Shown piece after piece: positions 9,901 through 20,485 of a stretch of 64,000 nucleotides of DNA (position 1 is the first letter of the stretch; each line of letters begins with the position of its first letter). The translations under genes were made by a program, and so were the position numbers. The notes beneath the pieces are model-generated. The model did no database searches. It was not told the origin of the DNA and saw nothing but the letters and a program-made list of their open reading frames with translations. Source of the DNA: Symsagittifera roscoffensis (Eukaryota > Xenacoelomorpha > Acoela > Convolutidae); the NCBI RefSeq assembly GCF_963678635.1, contig NW_026971149.1, positions 122,001 to 186,000 on the forward strand. Direction: 5' to 3'.

Positions 9901-12900
9901 TACAATAGGAATAGAAACTACTCCTATAATCGAAATAGAAGTTATTCAAACAACCGAAACCAGAATTAGCCGAACAATCAATCAAGGAATAACTCATATA
10001 ATAGATCGAACTTTAACAGACCAAACAATAATTACCAAAACAGATCGCGAAATAATTCACAGAATCGACACTCAAGTTATAATAATCGTTATAGAAATTA
10101 TTCCCAATCACCACACCGGAATAATAATAACTATAATAATTCTAATAATCGCCACAGAAGTAGTACACCTAAACATCAAAGACATATTAATCAAGTACAA
10201 TCTAATCCAGAAACAACATCAGACCCTCCAGGTATTGATGACACAGTAACTGATACGTTACAACTCAATCAAATAAACTGTACATCATCAGATTCAGAAA
10301 GTGATACTGAAAACACTCTTTCTATCAATATGATAAAAGTCGAAAATGACTATGAATCTGTCATATATGAACAACCTTTTTCATCACACATATATGAAAA
10401 TCAATCAGAATTTCTTCAAAATTATTACACTACACCCATAAATTCCACACCAACGACGCAAGAAACAAATGAGATTAACACTACAAATCAAACCAATAAA
10501 AATATCAAAACAAAATGCTTGAATACAAACCACATTTATCAAAATATACAAAAAGAACAACCCAAAGAAAAAATTTGGACAATACCATTTCTCTTAGAAA
10601 GCCCAAGAAATAAAGAATTTCAACCACCAGACCTTGAAATAGATTTTTTAATTGATTCAGGAGCAGAATCAAACATAATAAACATCCCCACATGGAATGA
10701 AATAAAAACTTTACACCCAAAGCTAACACCTCTTGAAACCTCCAGTAAGTTAGCAACAGCACAAGGATCAACATTGATAAACTACGGAAAAATCCAATTA
10801 TTTCTCCTCCCCACCAGAACAATGGAGCAAAGCAAAATTTTAAATAAGCCATTTAAACAAATATTCCATATCACTGATATTAAATATAATATCATTGGAA
10901 TACCATTTATTTCGAAGTATATACCAACAATTAACATCCTAAATAGTAAAATATTAATCAAAGATAAATATACAAAAACAAAAGAAACATCCTTAACATT
11001 TTTTCAAAGATTAAATAAACAACCACCATTCTTTTCAAAATTCTACCCGATATTTAACCAACAAAGAAAACACCTAAAACCACTATCAGGAAATATCTAT
11101 AATTTTTCAATCAAAAAAGTTCACCAATATGATAAAGAACAAAACAAACAAAAATTTTATATGTCAGATTTTGAATTCAAACCTATTCACAAATTTTTCA
11201 AAATCACAATCTCATCCATAAAATATTTGAAAAATTCGAATTCAGATATCATTTCCTTACATGTCTATAACAACACACCTTACCAAGTAACATTACCTTT
11301 AGGACTTTTAGGATATTGTGAAACCAACGCTACAATATCACCAATACACGAAAAAGCCTATCGCGTAAATAATATACTCCAATTACTAGATATTTGCCAA
11401 TCTACAATTCTTAATGAAGAATTATCTATAAATAATATAATAAGTAACGAAAACAGAAATACGGATTATTTCACAAAAACTCCATATTTCAAACCTACAT
11501 TCAACATAAGTAACTACACAGAGGACCAACAGAAATTTTTAACAATGTTTAATTTCCAACATTCACAAATAACACAAGACGAATTCGAAAAGTTAGCCAA
11601 ACAGCTAATTAAATATTCATCAGTCTATGCAACATCAAAATTCGATGTTGGAAAAATCAGTTCATCACTACATCTCCCGTTAAAACCAGACGCAGTTTTC
11701 AAAAAACAGAGAGCAAGTAAAGTACCAATTCACTTACATGATAAAGTGAACAGATTACTCGATATTTTAGAACAATACAACATTATATCACCAGTTAATA
11801 AAGAAGAACAACCAAAAGGGAACACATTTATCAACCCCGTTATCATTCTAGCTAAAGGAGAATCATTAAAAATCGTTCTCGATGCTAGATACCTCAATTC
11901 ACTTATAGATGAATCAAAATGTAATTGGCCCATTGAACCAATACAAGTTATTTTAACAAAAATAAACGGCAAATACTTTACAACCGCCGATATGAATAGT
12001 GCATACAATCAAATGCCACGAGTTTTTGACCTCCACGACCCACTTGATTCAATACCCTTATCTAAATTCGAAATTGAAAACATTTTTCTCCCTCCAACAG
12101 AAACAATTACAATTTCAATACTGAAACAATATCAAAATCTTGACCCGATAATTAGACAACTAAAATCATGGCACAAATATAAAACTAAACCTGTCAAGGC
12201 AGATTCAACCACGCTAGGAAACAAAACACTCCTCCGATACTTTCGCAAATTTAACAACACAACAATTAACGAAAATACAGACCTTTTAGACTATAACCTG
12301 AATGAATCTACAGTTCCCTGTCTCCCTTTAAGTATGATTCTTATAGCTTTTAATATTTCACATACACAAAATATTAAAGGACACTCTGGATCAGAAAAAA
12401 CATATTCAAATTTTATACAAAATTTTTACTTCCCAAATGCACCAATTTGGATAAAAGTACTATGCAATGATTGTATAGTATGTCAACTAAATAAACCTTA
12501 CCCAAATCAAAAACAAATAGCACAAAAACAAGATTTTAAAGGACAAAGTTTGTACTTTAATCATCGTATCTCATTTGATACCAAAGGACCAATTTCACCC
12601 TCATCCGAAGGAAACTCCTACATTATGGTAATTGTTGACGCATTTACACATTATGTAGCACTTAACCCAGTACCACATTGTAACGCTTATTACGCTTACA
12701 CAACACTCTATGAACACTGGATAGCAAAATTCGGACTACCAGAGATTTTAGTTACAGACAACGGTACAGAATTCATAAATAATGAAATCATCACACTATG
12801 TCATTTATATAACATTAAACACAAACCACGTACATCTCATGCACCTTGGACAAACGGCTTAGTCGAAGGTATGAACCGTTCATTACAAGAATATCTTAGA

Positions 12901-13839
12901 TGTATCATCAACGGAAATGATACAAAATATACCGAATGGTCAGCAGATGTAAAATTATTTCCCTTAGCATATAATTCACAAATTACGACAACTTTAGGAA
13001 TGTCACCATACGAAATGGTTTTTAACCAAAAGCCACGCAAACCAATAATGTTTACAGCAAATTCTCATAAAAACGCACAAGGTTATTGTCAACCAAATAA
13101 AGACTCAATTTGTTATAACCTACCTTTACATACACACGATGAAGATCATTTTCATCACCCACAAATTCTTAAACTAGCCTCCGGTACACACACCGAATGG
13201 ATTCTAAATAGAGATAAAAAACACAATGAAATTTATCAAAAAATAACAAAAAAGTTATTACAAAGACAAAACATTAATGAACAAATCAATTCACGTTTTA
13301 CACCAGCCTCCGAATTAAAAATTGGAACATTTGTTTTAATACCTAATTTTAATACTCAAAAGGGAATTTCTAAAAAATTACAACCCCTTCGAAAAGGACC
13401 ATACCAAATAATTGCAAGACCCACTGAGGTCACATATAAAATTACCGACTCAAACAAAAAAGAAATCGTTCAACATCGAAACAACCTATTACCTTATTAC
13501 CCAAAAGAATACGCACTCCGCGAATTAACTCAATTATATTCTTTCACAGGATTAAAAATCATTCAAAATGAACCACATCTGAAAAACACAGAACAAAATG
13601 ATAACCCCACCGAAAATCAAAACACAAAACCAACCGCCACCAAAAACAATACACAAAACCATAAAGAATCCCCAAAACAAAGAAAAAATAGAAAAATGAC
13701 CGAACAAATAATACCCCAAGAACAGATCGACAAATCAGAAAATCGAAAAACAACAAGACTCCGAAATCAACCACGTAAAAACTATAAAATATTCATCCCC
13801 CAATCTAAAATTTTAAAGAAAGTGGAATTTCAAAAGTAA
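6970..13839 (+). pseudogene. gag-pol: gag-pol of copy 1: one nonsense codon and RT/RNase H deletion
   Basis: A single frame carries Gag and Pol. Gag has a ~590-residue N-terminal extension, a retrotransposon gag domain (about residues 600-780) and a CX2CX4HX4C knuckle at residues 842-855. A tract rich in Asn, Arg, Ser and Tyr follows, where TAG at 9967-9969 stops translation (copies 2 and 4 have TAC). Further on, the protease DSGA lies near residue 1229 and the N-terminal RT part ends after NSAYNQMP. At about 12016-12022 the sequence jumps to the integrase-proximal part, losing the YLDD and RNase H regions present in copy 2. The integrase zinc motif, DD35E residues and GPY module remain. The frame is kept across the deletion. 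This copy cannot make reverse transcriptase. Confidence 0.9.
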
Positions 13840-14437
13840 TTTTAACATTATACTTCACAACCTTGAAACCTCCGAAACATTTTTCATTTACATTTTTCAA
13901 AATAACATGCTGACAAGTACGCAATAATTCTAGTTCAAAATAGACCAATAGGATTCATCCAATCCGTCACTTTCTCTAACTCAAACTAAGACCAATTAGA
14001 CGAATAATATAGAACTCCAGGCACATCTATAACTATAACTTTACAACCTCCAGGTCAAAAATAAGCAAACCACTCCAACTTGACAACTAAAATAAATATC
14101 ACCATAATACCATACCCCTCCCTTATCTAATAACCCAAAGATCAACAATATTTCCCCAACTCAGACCACGAATACCCCCAAAACAAATTTGTTAACTTAG
14201 CCTAAAGTAACAAAATGAACATTTTAATTAGCCTAAAGTATAAAAATCTCACCATACCCCGGATCATTTGACAAACAAAAATAAAGAAAAAGACGACCTC
14301 CCGATCACCATGAAAATTGCCCCCAACAATTTTTTACAAAACTCAACCCACTTGTCAAAAAACTAATAAATAATCCGACCACACTTGAAAATCGCCTCAA
14401 ACAGCAAAAAATATTCGACCAAGAGATCATTTCTTAA
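13840..14437 (+). other. Non-coding stretch between pol and ORF D (copy 1)
   Basis: No ORF. The word TTAGCCTAAAGTA occurs twice (about 14197 and 14229) and CTCCAGG twice (about 14014 and 14046); both pairs are kept in copy 2 (34807-35400). It could hold splice acceptors or an RNA-export element. Confidence 0.45.
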
Positions 14438-14853
14438 ATGCTCTTCTCTCAATCAGTTACTCAAATACTCATAAATCTTAAACATTTTTTTACAATACTT
14501 GAAACCTTTATAATATTTCTTTTTGATATACTTGAATCTTTTCTAATAATCCTAATAATTTTTTGTAACATTTTTTTAATTTTCTACACTATACTCGAAC
14601 TATTCCTCCAACTTTCCAAAACCCTTGATTATATCCACAGGTACGATTTATACAACTTGTCTAAGTGATACGAACAATTTTCAGTAGAACTGATATTTTT
14701 TTATTGTTTGTAATTTTCATAACATTTTTATCATCCCTCATTTTGACAATATGCAAATGTATAAAGAAAGCAATCATCACATTTGCCCTAGCAACAATTT
14801 TTCTAATTATTTTTTTGGAAGAATATTATAATAAACATAAACCTTCCCACTAA
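14438..14853 (+). CDS. ORF D, small multi-span membrane protein, probably two exons (copy 1)
   Basis: Two overlapping hydrophobic ORFs: 14438-14668 and one in another frame ending at 14853. The first has long Ile/Leu/Phe stretches (from about residue 15 to 60). The second has two further hydrophobic segments around a short KCIKKA loop. Between them lies a GT-AG segment, 14641-14684 (CAG|GTACGA to TTTTCAG), whose removal joins both ORFs in frame, splitting a Ser codon. Without splicing the second ORF has only GTG here (ATG in copy 2). The product would be about 120 residues with three or four membrane spans. Function unknown; a small hydrophobic accessory protein is possible. Confidence 0.55.
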
Positions 14854-14858
14854 AGTAA

Positions 14859-15995
14859 CAATTCAAAAATCCATCAAAAATTGCTACCCAACAGTCACAG
14901 AATCAGTCTTCACCGACATCATCCCAAGATAACCCAACACCACCTTCAACTACTCAAAATCCTCAAACATCTACACGAATTTCTTTTCAAGACAATCCAT
15001 ACACTTTTGAAGAACGACATGCTCGTTTATCAGAACCACTAGAACCAGTTCAACGACAAGCACCTCTAAGCGAACCAACATATAACCTATACCCAACACT
15101 ACCACAAGAACTAAGTAGAATAAGAAATCCTAGTCAAAACCAAAATACAGTCGAAATAAATAGACAAATTATACATCCTCGACGAAACAGAAATTTTCAA
15201 ACTCCCCGAGTTCATTTTGATATACCTCAATCCCCATCACAAAACACTCCAGAAAACCCCATTGGTATATTACCAGAAACCCCTACGCTTCTTTCACAAC
15301 GTAGCACCTCAAGCCTACCATCAGATTACTTAGGTTCAACACCAACATCTGAACAAATACGTGAAAATCCCTTTAACCCCCCAAACCAGGCATCACGACT
15401 ACCATATTGGACAACACATTCATTTACACAAGGTGAATTAAATTTAGTCAATAATCCAATAGATATTTCTACGGATACAACAACATCCTCATCACTACCA
15501 GAAACATTATCACTACCATCAACACCATCAATAAGCCAGATTTCACCACCACCTTTTAACTTAAATTTTCCAAATAATCTCGACGCCAGATATCGAGAAC
15601 AATCATCAATAAATATTCCTTTAAGACTAGATTGGATTACATTTACAGCACCTCCACCATTATTTGGACAACATCAAGAAAGTAACCGCCTTCATAACTG
15701 GGCACTTAATAGATTACAATATCGCCAAGATATTCACAACGATATCCGTGATCACAATATTCAAATACTCCAACAAAACAGTTTACAATTAAAGTTTGAA
15801 ATCACAGTTAAGTTAAACAATATTACCCAACATCCCTACCCATTAAACCCACCTAACATAACAGCTCAATCACTACCACCACCGTTTATAACTACTGAAG
15901 TAATATACAAATACGACAGATATACCAAAAACACAATTGGCTACATTACATTTTATAATCCATACTCAGGATTATCATACACATGTATATTCTAA
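14859..15995 (+). CDS. ORF X, 378 open codons with no methionine (copy 1)
   Basis: An open frame from the TAA at 14856-14858 to the TAA at 15993-15995, translated by hand: no stop and no in-frame ATG. The first ~250 residues are rich in Ser, Pro, Thr, Asn and Gln (disordered look). The last ~120 (from about the LDW segment) look globular, with FEITVKLNNITQHPYPLNPP and a final YSGLSYTCIF. Copy 2 keeps the whole frame with mostly silent changes. The env ATG lies 13 nt before its end, in another frame. Only one ATG occurs in any frame over the ~1.1 kb before env. X needs a spliced-on start or a non-AUG start. Family unknown. Confidence 0.7.
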   Translation, partial: QFKNPSKIATQQSQNQSSPTSSQDNPTPPSTTQNPQTSTRISFQDNPYTFEERHARLSEPLEPVQRQAPLSEPTYNLYPTLPQELSRIRNPSQNQNTVEINRQIIHPRRNRNFQTPRVHFDIPQSPSQNTPENPIGILPETPTLLSQRSTSSLPSDYLGSTPTSEQIRENPFNPPNQASRLPYWTTHSFTQGELNLVNNPIDISTDTTTSSSLPETLSLPSTPSISQISPPPFNLNFPNNLDARYREQSSINIPLRLDWITFTAPPPLFGQHQESNRLHNWALNRLQYRQDIHNDIRDHNIQILQQNSLQLKFEITVKLNNITQHPYPLNPPNITAQSLPPPFITTEVIYKYDRYTKNTIGYITFYNPYSGLSYTCIF

Positions 15996-18601
15996 AATTA
16001 TTAACTTTTCTCCAACTCCTTTTTCTAGTAATCTCAAATCAAAACATAAACCCTTCCCCTCGTACAGGACCACAAGATTTATTAGTAACACATTACGATT
16101 GTGAAGAAAATGAACAAAAAACACTACACAAATATGCAATAAATCAAGTATCACAATGTGAAACAGAACCACAAGCTATAGAAACCACAAATGTAATAGC
16201 AACACTCTATTCAAAAGCCCGAGCAACAACAGTTACAGGTTATAAATTCACAGCAACATTTTCCGAAAAGAAAGTACATTGTTCACAAGTCTCGAACGGA
16301 AACAAAAACCGACTTGACCATGAATCATTCTATCAGAGTAATATAGAACGTCTTTTACATCTCAATCCCGACGATTGTAAAAATGAATTACTTAGACTAA
16401 ACATCACACAAAATAAAAACTCCGAAAGAAAGTTAGTTAACTTTCAAGTTTTTTCAGACTCTGTACATCAATCACACTTTGAAAGACACCAAGGACATAT
16501 AAAACTAGACGAAAAATACCCGTATAACGGCGCACACGGACGATTAACCTATGACCTACACGATAAACATTGGATACCACACATTGGTATAAATAACCCA
16601 TCAAACTGCAAAGCAGACACAAAAAATAAAGGATACCAAGAAATAATGTTTTTCGATTGGAAAATACAACTCGAAAAAATACAACTAACACGAGATTTAT
16701 CAGATAATACAATGATCTATCAAGGAATCCGATTACCTTGTAAAAATGATCAAGGTTATTGCGACCCTACAACGAGAACACAAGCAACAATTGTTTGGTT
16801 CCCCGAAGATACATGTACAACATTTCAAGTAGCAAGAATACACGCTCGTATGATAAAATTTCACGAAAAATACTTTATACAATCAGTTCCATATGAACAA
16901 GTACATCCATCACGAAAACAAAGTACTAATTTTAGAAACATACACAATATAGAAAATAAATTGACACGTTTTCAAATATATCAAGAAACAGAACTTGCAT
17001 GTAAATATAGAAATCCACTCCATAAAACACAATACTCTGAAATATTAGTTGAATACGAAAAAGGATTCGACATGACCACTGGAAAAATAAAACTTGACCT
17101 ATATGCCACAGGTCATCCTCCAAACGAAGGAACATCCTATATACCAGTTAATTTTGAAAAAAGCAACGGACAACCTGGTGGACATCTAAAACCCCATGAC
17201 ACCAGAAGCACACGCTTACAAGAATTATCACTAATGAATACTACATATTTCGGTAATATCCACTATGATATTCATTTAGATATGAAACTAGATTATACAA
17301 TTAGCCGAATTTTTCAAGAAATGTCACTCTCCGAATTAGAAACACTACACCAACTATGCGAATTAGAACGAACACAAATATTACAATCACTTGCACTAGC
17401 AGTATTAAAAATACCCTATGCAGGATACTTATTATCTGGAAATAGATCAAATTTTTTAGACTATGAAGGAAACATCTTATGGTTTTATACTTGTACTAAA
17501 AAAGTATCACCACTATACGTTTTTGAAGATAAACGATGTTATAAAAGAATCCCTATCTTTTATAAGAATAAAGTACATTTCGTGGATACACTTTCACGAA
17601 GAACCTATTTCTGGGATACCGCAGTCCCATGTGGATCAGAAAACAGCCACAATGTAGTACAACTAAACCCTGATGAAAATAAATATTATCTTCTCACTCC
17701 ATATCCCACATTAATGCAATCACTCAAAAAATTTTCACCAGAAAGCATTCGCGCTATTGCTCGAAACCCAAATATAGACTTACAATCAATAGGAATCTTT
17801 TCAAAATCAGATATTCAACATCACATTAGAACACAACAATTCCAAGAATTATTAACACAAATGGACACTATACAAAGACAATCAATAGACCAAAATTTAC
17901 GCAAACTTGCGGAAACCGCAGGATTTGCCGATATCTACACGCAAGACTATAGCGGATATTTTAAAGACATTAAAGATTATATATGTCTAAACGGTGAAAA
18001 ATACCGTCCCCAAGATGTATCACCAATTAACATTTTTAGCTTTGTTACACTCAAAAATGAGATCCTCGATTTTCTAGGATGGCCCTACTACATCTTAGAA
18101 AAATTGACTATTTTATACGCAATGTTTAACTTTATTGGATTTCTTTTCTCACTTTTAAAAGGAATCTACAACACATGTGCTATACACACACAAGTAAACA
18201 GACAAGCAAGCGTAGCACGCATACTCTTTGCAGGATTTTTTGGAATCTTTTCTACATCTATAAACAAAATTCTTTTAGACGCACAAATAAAAGAATATAA
18301 CACAAAAATAGCAACACGACAAAATACATACGACGAAGAACATAACAATGTAGACATAACGCCAACGGCACCAAAATTACCACCCCTACCAAATAACCAA
18401 CCACTATCCCTAGTCCCACGAAATTTTCGAAATTTAGCCATCACACATAATCCAAATTTTCGACTCACCACATCACAAAGTCCCATCCAACATATAATGA
18501 CACACCAGTCACAAGATCATAATACTTATGAACAAATTATTGAACAACCCCATACCACCGCTTTTCAGTCTCAAAATAATCATTTTTTTAGCCCACGATG
18601 A
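15983..18601 (+). CDS. env: env-like type I membrane glycoprotein, 872 residues (copy 1)
   Basis: Starts with a signal-peptide-like segment (MYILKLLTFLQLLFLVI) and has a cysteine-bearing ectodomain of about 690 residues with some N-glycosylation sequons (for example NRS before the conserved FLDYEG segment). Hydrophobic regions follow at about residues 700-735 and 745-765, then a ~105-residue tail. Position after pol and this topology are those of a viral envelope protein. The block with paired cysteines around an FVDTLSRR motif, and the membrane-proximal part, remind me of chuvirus-type class III glycoproteins; this is from memory and weak. ORF X overlaps its start and E overlaps its stop (ATGA). 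Open in copies 1 and 2. Confidence 0.75.
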   Translation: MYILKLLTFLQLLFLVISNQNINPSPRTGPQDLLVTHYDCEENEQKTLHKYAINQVSQCETEPQAIETTNVIATLYSKARATTVTGYKFTATFSEKKVHCSQVSNGNKNRLDHESFYQSNIERLLHLNPDDCKNELLRLNITQNKNSERKLVNFQVFSDSVHQSHFERHQGHIKLDEKYPYNGAHGRLTYDLHDKHWIPHIGINNPSNCKADTKNKGYQEIMFFDWKIQLEKIQLTRDLSDNTMIYQGIRLPCKNDQGYCDPTTRTQATIVWFPEDTCTTFQVARIHARMIKFHEKYFIQSVPYEQVHPSRKQSTNFRNIHNIENKLTRFQIYQETELACKYRNPLHKTQYSEILVEYEKGFDMTTGKIKLDLYATGHPPNEGTSYIPVNFEKSNGQPGGHLKPHDTRSTRLQELSLMNTTYFGNIHYDIHLDMKLDYTISRIFQEMSLSELETLHQLCELERTQILQSLALAVLKIPYAGYLLSGNRSNFLDYEGNILWFYTCTKKVSPLYVFEDKRCYKRIPIFYKNKVHFVDTLSRRTYFWDTAVPCGSENSHNVVQLNPDENKYYLLTPYPTLMQSLKKFSPESIRAIARNPNIDLQSIGIFSKSDIQHHIRTQQFQELLTQMDTIQRQSIDQNLRKLAETAGFADIYTQDYSGYFKDIKDYICLNGEKYRPQDVSPINIFSFVTLKNEILDFLGWPYYILEKLTILYAMFNFIGFLFSLLKGIYNTCAIHTQVNRQASVARILFAGFFGIFSTSINKILLDAQIKEYNTKIATRQNTYDEEHNNVDITPTAPKLPPLPNNQPLSLVPRNFRNLAITHNPNFRLTTSQSPIQHIMTHQSQDHNTYEQIIEQPHTTAFQSQNNHFFSPR

Positions 18602-20403
18602 GCCGCCAACTTGGATCACTACACCGATCAAATTCCCACCCAACCAATCTTACCTCTCCAATCCCAATAATACCACTTTTTGCTTTTCCGCCACCCGATT
18701 TTCCATCTAGTAATGTAACATCAGGCATGAATTCCGACACTAATTCACACATCTCAGTTTTATATTCCACCTCACAACTCAATAACCCGAATATTGAAAC
18801 CCCCGATGAATTTGCCGACTCAGAACCATCCCCATCCAATAATTTTCATAACTCTTCTAATTTTTCTCAACCCCCTTTTCAACCCATATTATCCAATAAA
18901 CCTGACCCAATCACTTCCACACCCTCTTATGCTTCCCAAGTTACCCCAACCTACTCCTCATTTCATTCTGACCAATCATCTCATTCTCCAGACACCCCCC
19001 GAATCTCCCCAGAGCTAGATAATTTTATTACCCTTCAACAACAACCCTACCACCTCCATACCCCAACAATAAACCAAATCTCCTCCACAATAAATTCATC
19101 CAACCCCCCTACCCCTACACCCTCTTCAAATTATACTGAATCATTAGCACCATCATCCACATCAACTGAATCTTCACTCAACACTAATAGAGCTTACCGC
19201 ACTTTTAAAAGAAAGTTCCCCAACCATCCTTTCCCAGCAAAACCAGGAACAGCCCGTGAATACATCAACCACCCCAAGCATACTAACACAAAAGAATTTT
19301 TAGCCATCACCTTACCCTCATTCCCACAATACACCTTAAACACCCCCCACGACACTAACGAAACACGCAACTTTGTAGATGAATACGTTTTAATGCCCAC
19401 TCTCTCTTGGACCTCATATTATCATTTTACTAACCCTCTTTGCTTACCTTTATCTAATACTCACATCGATATAGAGCGAAATACGGACATGCTATATCGA
19501 CTCACTACACCACTAACCGCTAGACAATTTACTTACGTTGGATATAAAAAATCACTAAAAACACACACTGCACCTAGAGCTAACGAATATACACTCGAAT
19601 ACTATGATCACAACATCATCAGAGCTAACCAAGATCAATTCTTAGACGACGATCGCTTCGCTAATCCACAAATTACCGAGAAATTTTTCATCAAGACACC
19701 AAATATATTTACACTAAACATCTTCGACCGAAAGTTTGATCACATTATTTCAGAAGCACTAACAGACACACAAGCATACGAAAGTTTTAAAGAACGCTTC
19801 CAAATATTTTCACTAACCTTTCATTTCCTTGCACCACACGAAAGAGATTTACACTGCTCACACGATATTATGTTGCGCACTAAACAAACCCACACATATA
19901 GTTATTATCGCTTCATCCAAAATCACTTTGACCTACACACACCCTCTAGACAACCACACCATCGTTTTCAATTCATTAATTCCAAATACACTTCACCATT
20001 TTTCCTAAATTTCACATATTGCATTAAAGATACTAACCTTCATGGTATTCTTCGCAATTATGATCCCATAACCCAAATGTACATCTTCTGTCCCATCACC
20101 AAGACCTTCAACGCCGAAGAATCCCGACCCTTCCTTATCCCGCACGAGTTTGTACAATCTATAGAAATCCCAATTTTAGAATTCATCCACAACACTAAAT
20201 TCAATCACAAATTATATAATCTAATCCAAAACACACCTTATGAGTTTGCAGTTGGCACTGAAGAACTAACCACTATTAAGGCACTTCAATTGCTTTGGCC
20301 ACTGCTTCAGACTAAAAATATCATCCGCATCTTAGCTAAACTACTAACAAATTCCGATCTCATCCACGACATCTTCCCCCACGGTTTTTTCCCCGACGAC
20401 TAA
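18598..20403 (+). CDS. ORF E, 601-residue protein of unknown function (copy 1)
   Basis: The ATG overlaps the env stop as ATGA, so it may be translated by termination-reinitiation or leaky scanning from the env mRNA. The first ~195 residues are Ser/Pro/Asn/Thr-rich and probably disordered. From about residue 198 (AYRTFKRKFPNHPFPAKPG) a long globular-looking domain runs to the end, rich in His, Phe, Tyr and Thr, and ends HGFFPDD. There is no signal peptide, no clear membrane segment, no zinc motif and no nucleotide-binding motif I can recognise. Copy 2 keeps it at 602 residues with most changes confined to the disordered part. A strong splice donor follows the stop codon by three bases. Confidence 0.7.
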   Translation: MSRQLGSLHRSNSHPTNLTSPIPIIPLFAFPPPDFPSSNVTSGMNSDTNSHISVLYSTSQLNNPNIETPDEFADSEPSPSNNFHNSSNFSQPPFQPILSNKPDPITSTPSYASQVTPTYSSFHSDQSSHSPDTPRISPELDNFITLQQQPYHLHTPTINQISSTINSSNPPTPTPSSNYTESLAPSSTSTESSLNTNRAYRTFKRKFPNHPFPAKPGTAREYINHPKHTNTKEFLAITLPSFPQYTLNTPHDTNETRNFVDEYVLMPTLSWTSYYHFTNPLCLPLSNTHIDIERNTDMLYRLTTPLTARQFTYVGYKKSLKTHTAPRANEYTLEYYDHNIIRANQDQFLDDDRFANPQITEKFFIKTPNIFTLNIFDRKFDHIISEALTDTQAYESFKERFQIFSLTFHFLAPHERDLHCSHDIMLRTKQTHTYSYYRFIQNHFDLHTPSRQPHHRFQFINSKYTSPFFLNFTYCIKDTNLHGILRNYDPITQMYIFCPITKTFNAEESRPFLIPHEFVQSIEIPILEFIHNTKFNHKLYNLIQNTPYEFAVGTEELTTIKALQLLWPLLQTKNIIRILAKLLTNSDLIHDIFPHGFFPDD

Positions 20404-20406
20404 CAG

Positions 20407-20485
20407 GTAAGTATGAATTAAATGAATATTACTAACTAATTAAAATATTAAAAAACTCACCATACTTTATCCATGTTTTCTTTAG
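20407..20485 (+). other. Predicted 79-nt intron directly behind ORF E (copy 1)
   Basis: Donor CAG|GTAAGT begins three bases after the stop codon. TACTAAC, the textbook branch-point sequence, lies at 20430-20436. The acceptor CCATGTTTTCTTTAG ends at 20485. Copy 2 keeps donor and acceptor with a slightly shorter interior (76 nt). Confidence 0.6.

Noticed and set aside
9833-10249. 138-codon ORF in another frame of gag, repeated at 29429 and 63445
   Set aside because: It is the +1 shadow of the repetitive Asn/Arg/Tyr codons of gag; the Ile/Thr-rich protein follows from the repeated codons.
14641-14684. Reading D as two independent overlapping ORFs started by GTG or ATG
   Set aside because: Possible, but the second start is only GTG in copy 1, and the length difference lies within a GT-AG segment that joins both parts in frame.
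18166-18486. Minus-strand ORF opposite the env C-terminus
   Set aside because: Shadow of env; residue changes between copies follow silent changes on the sense strand.
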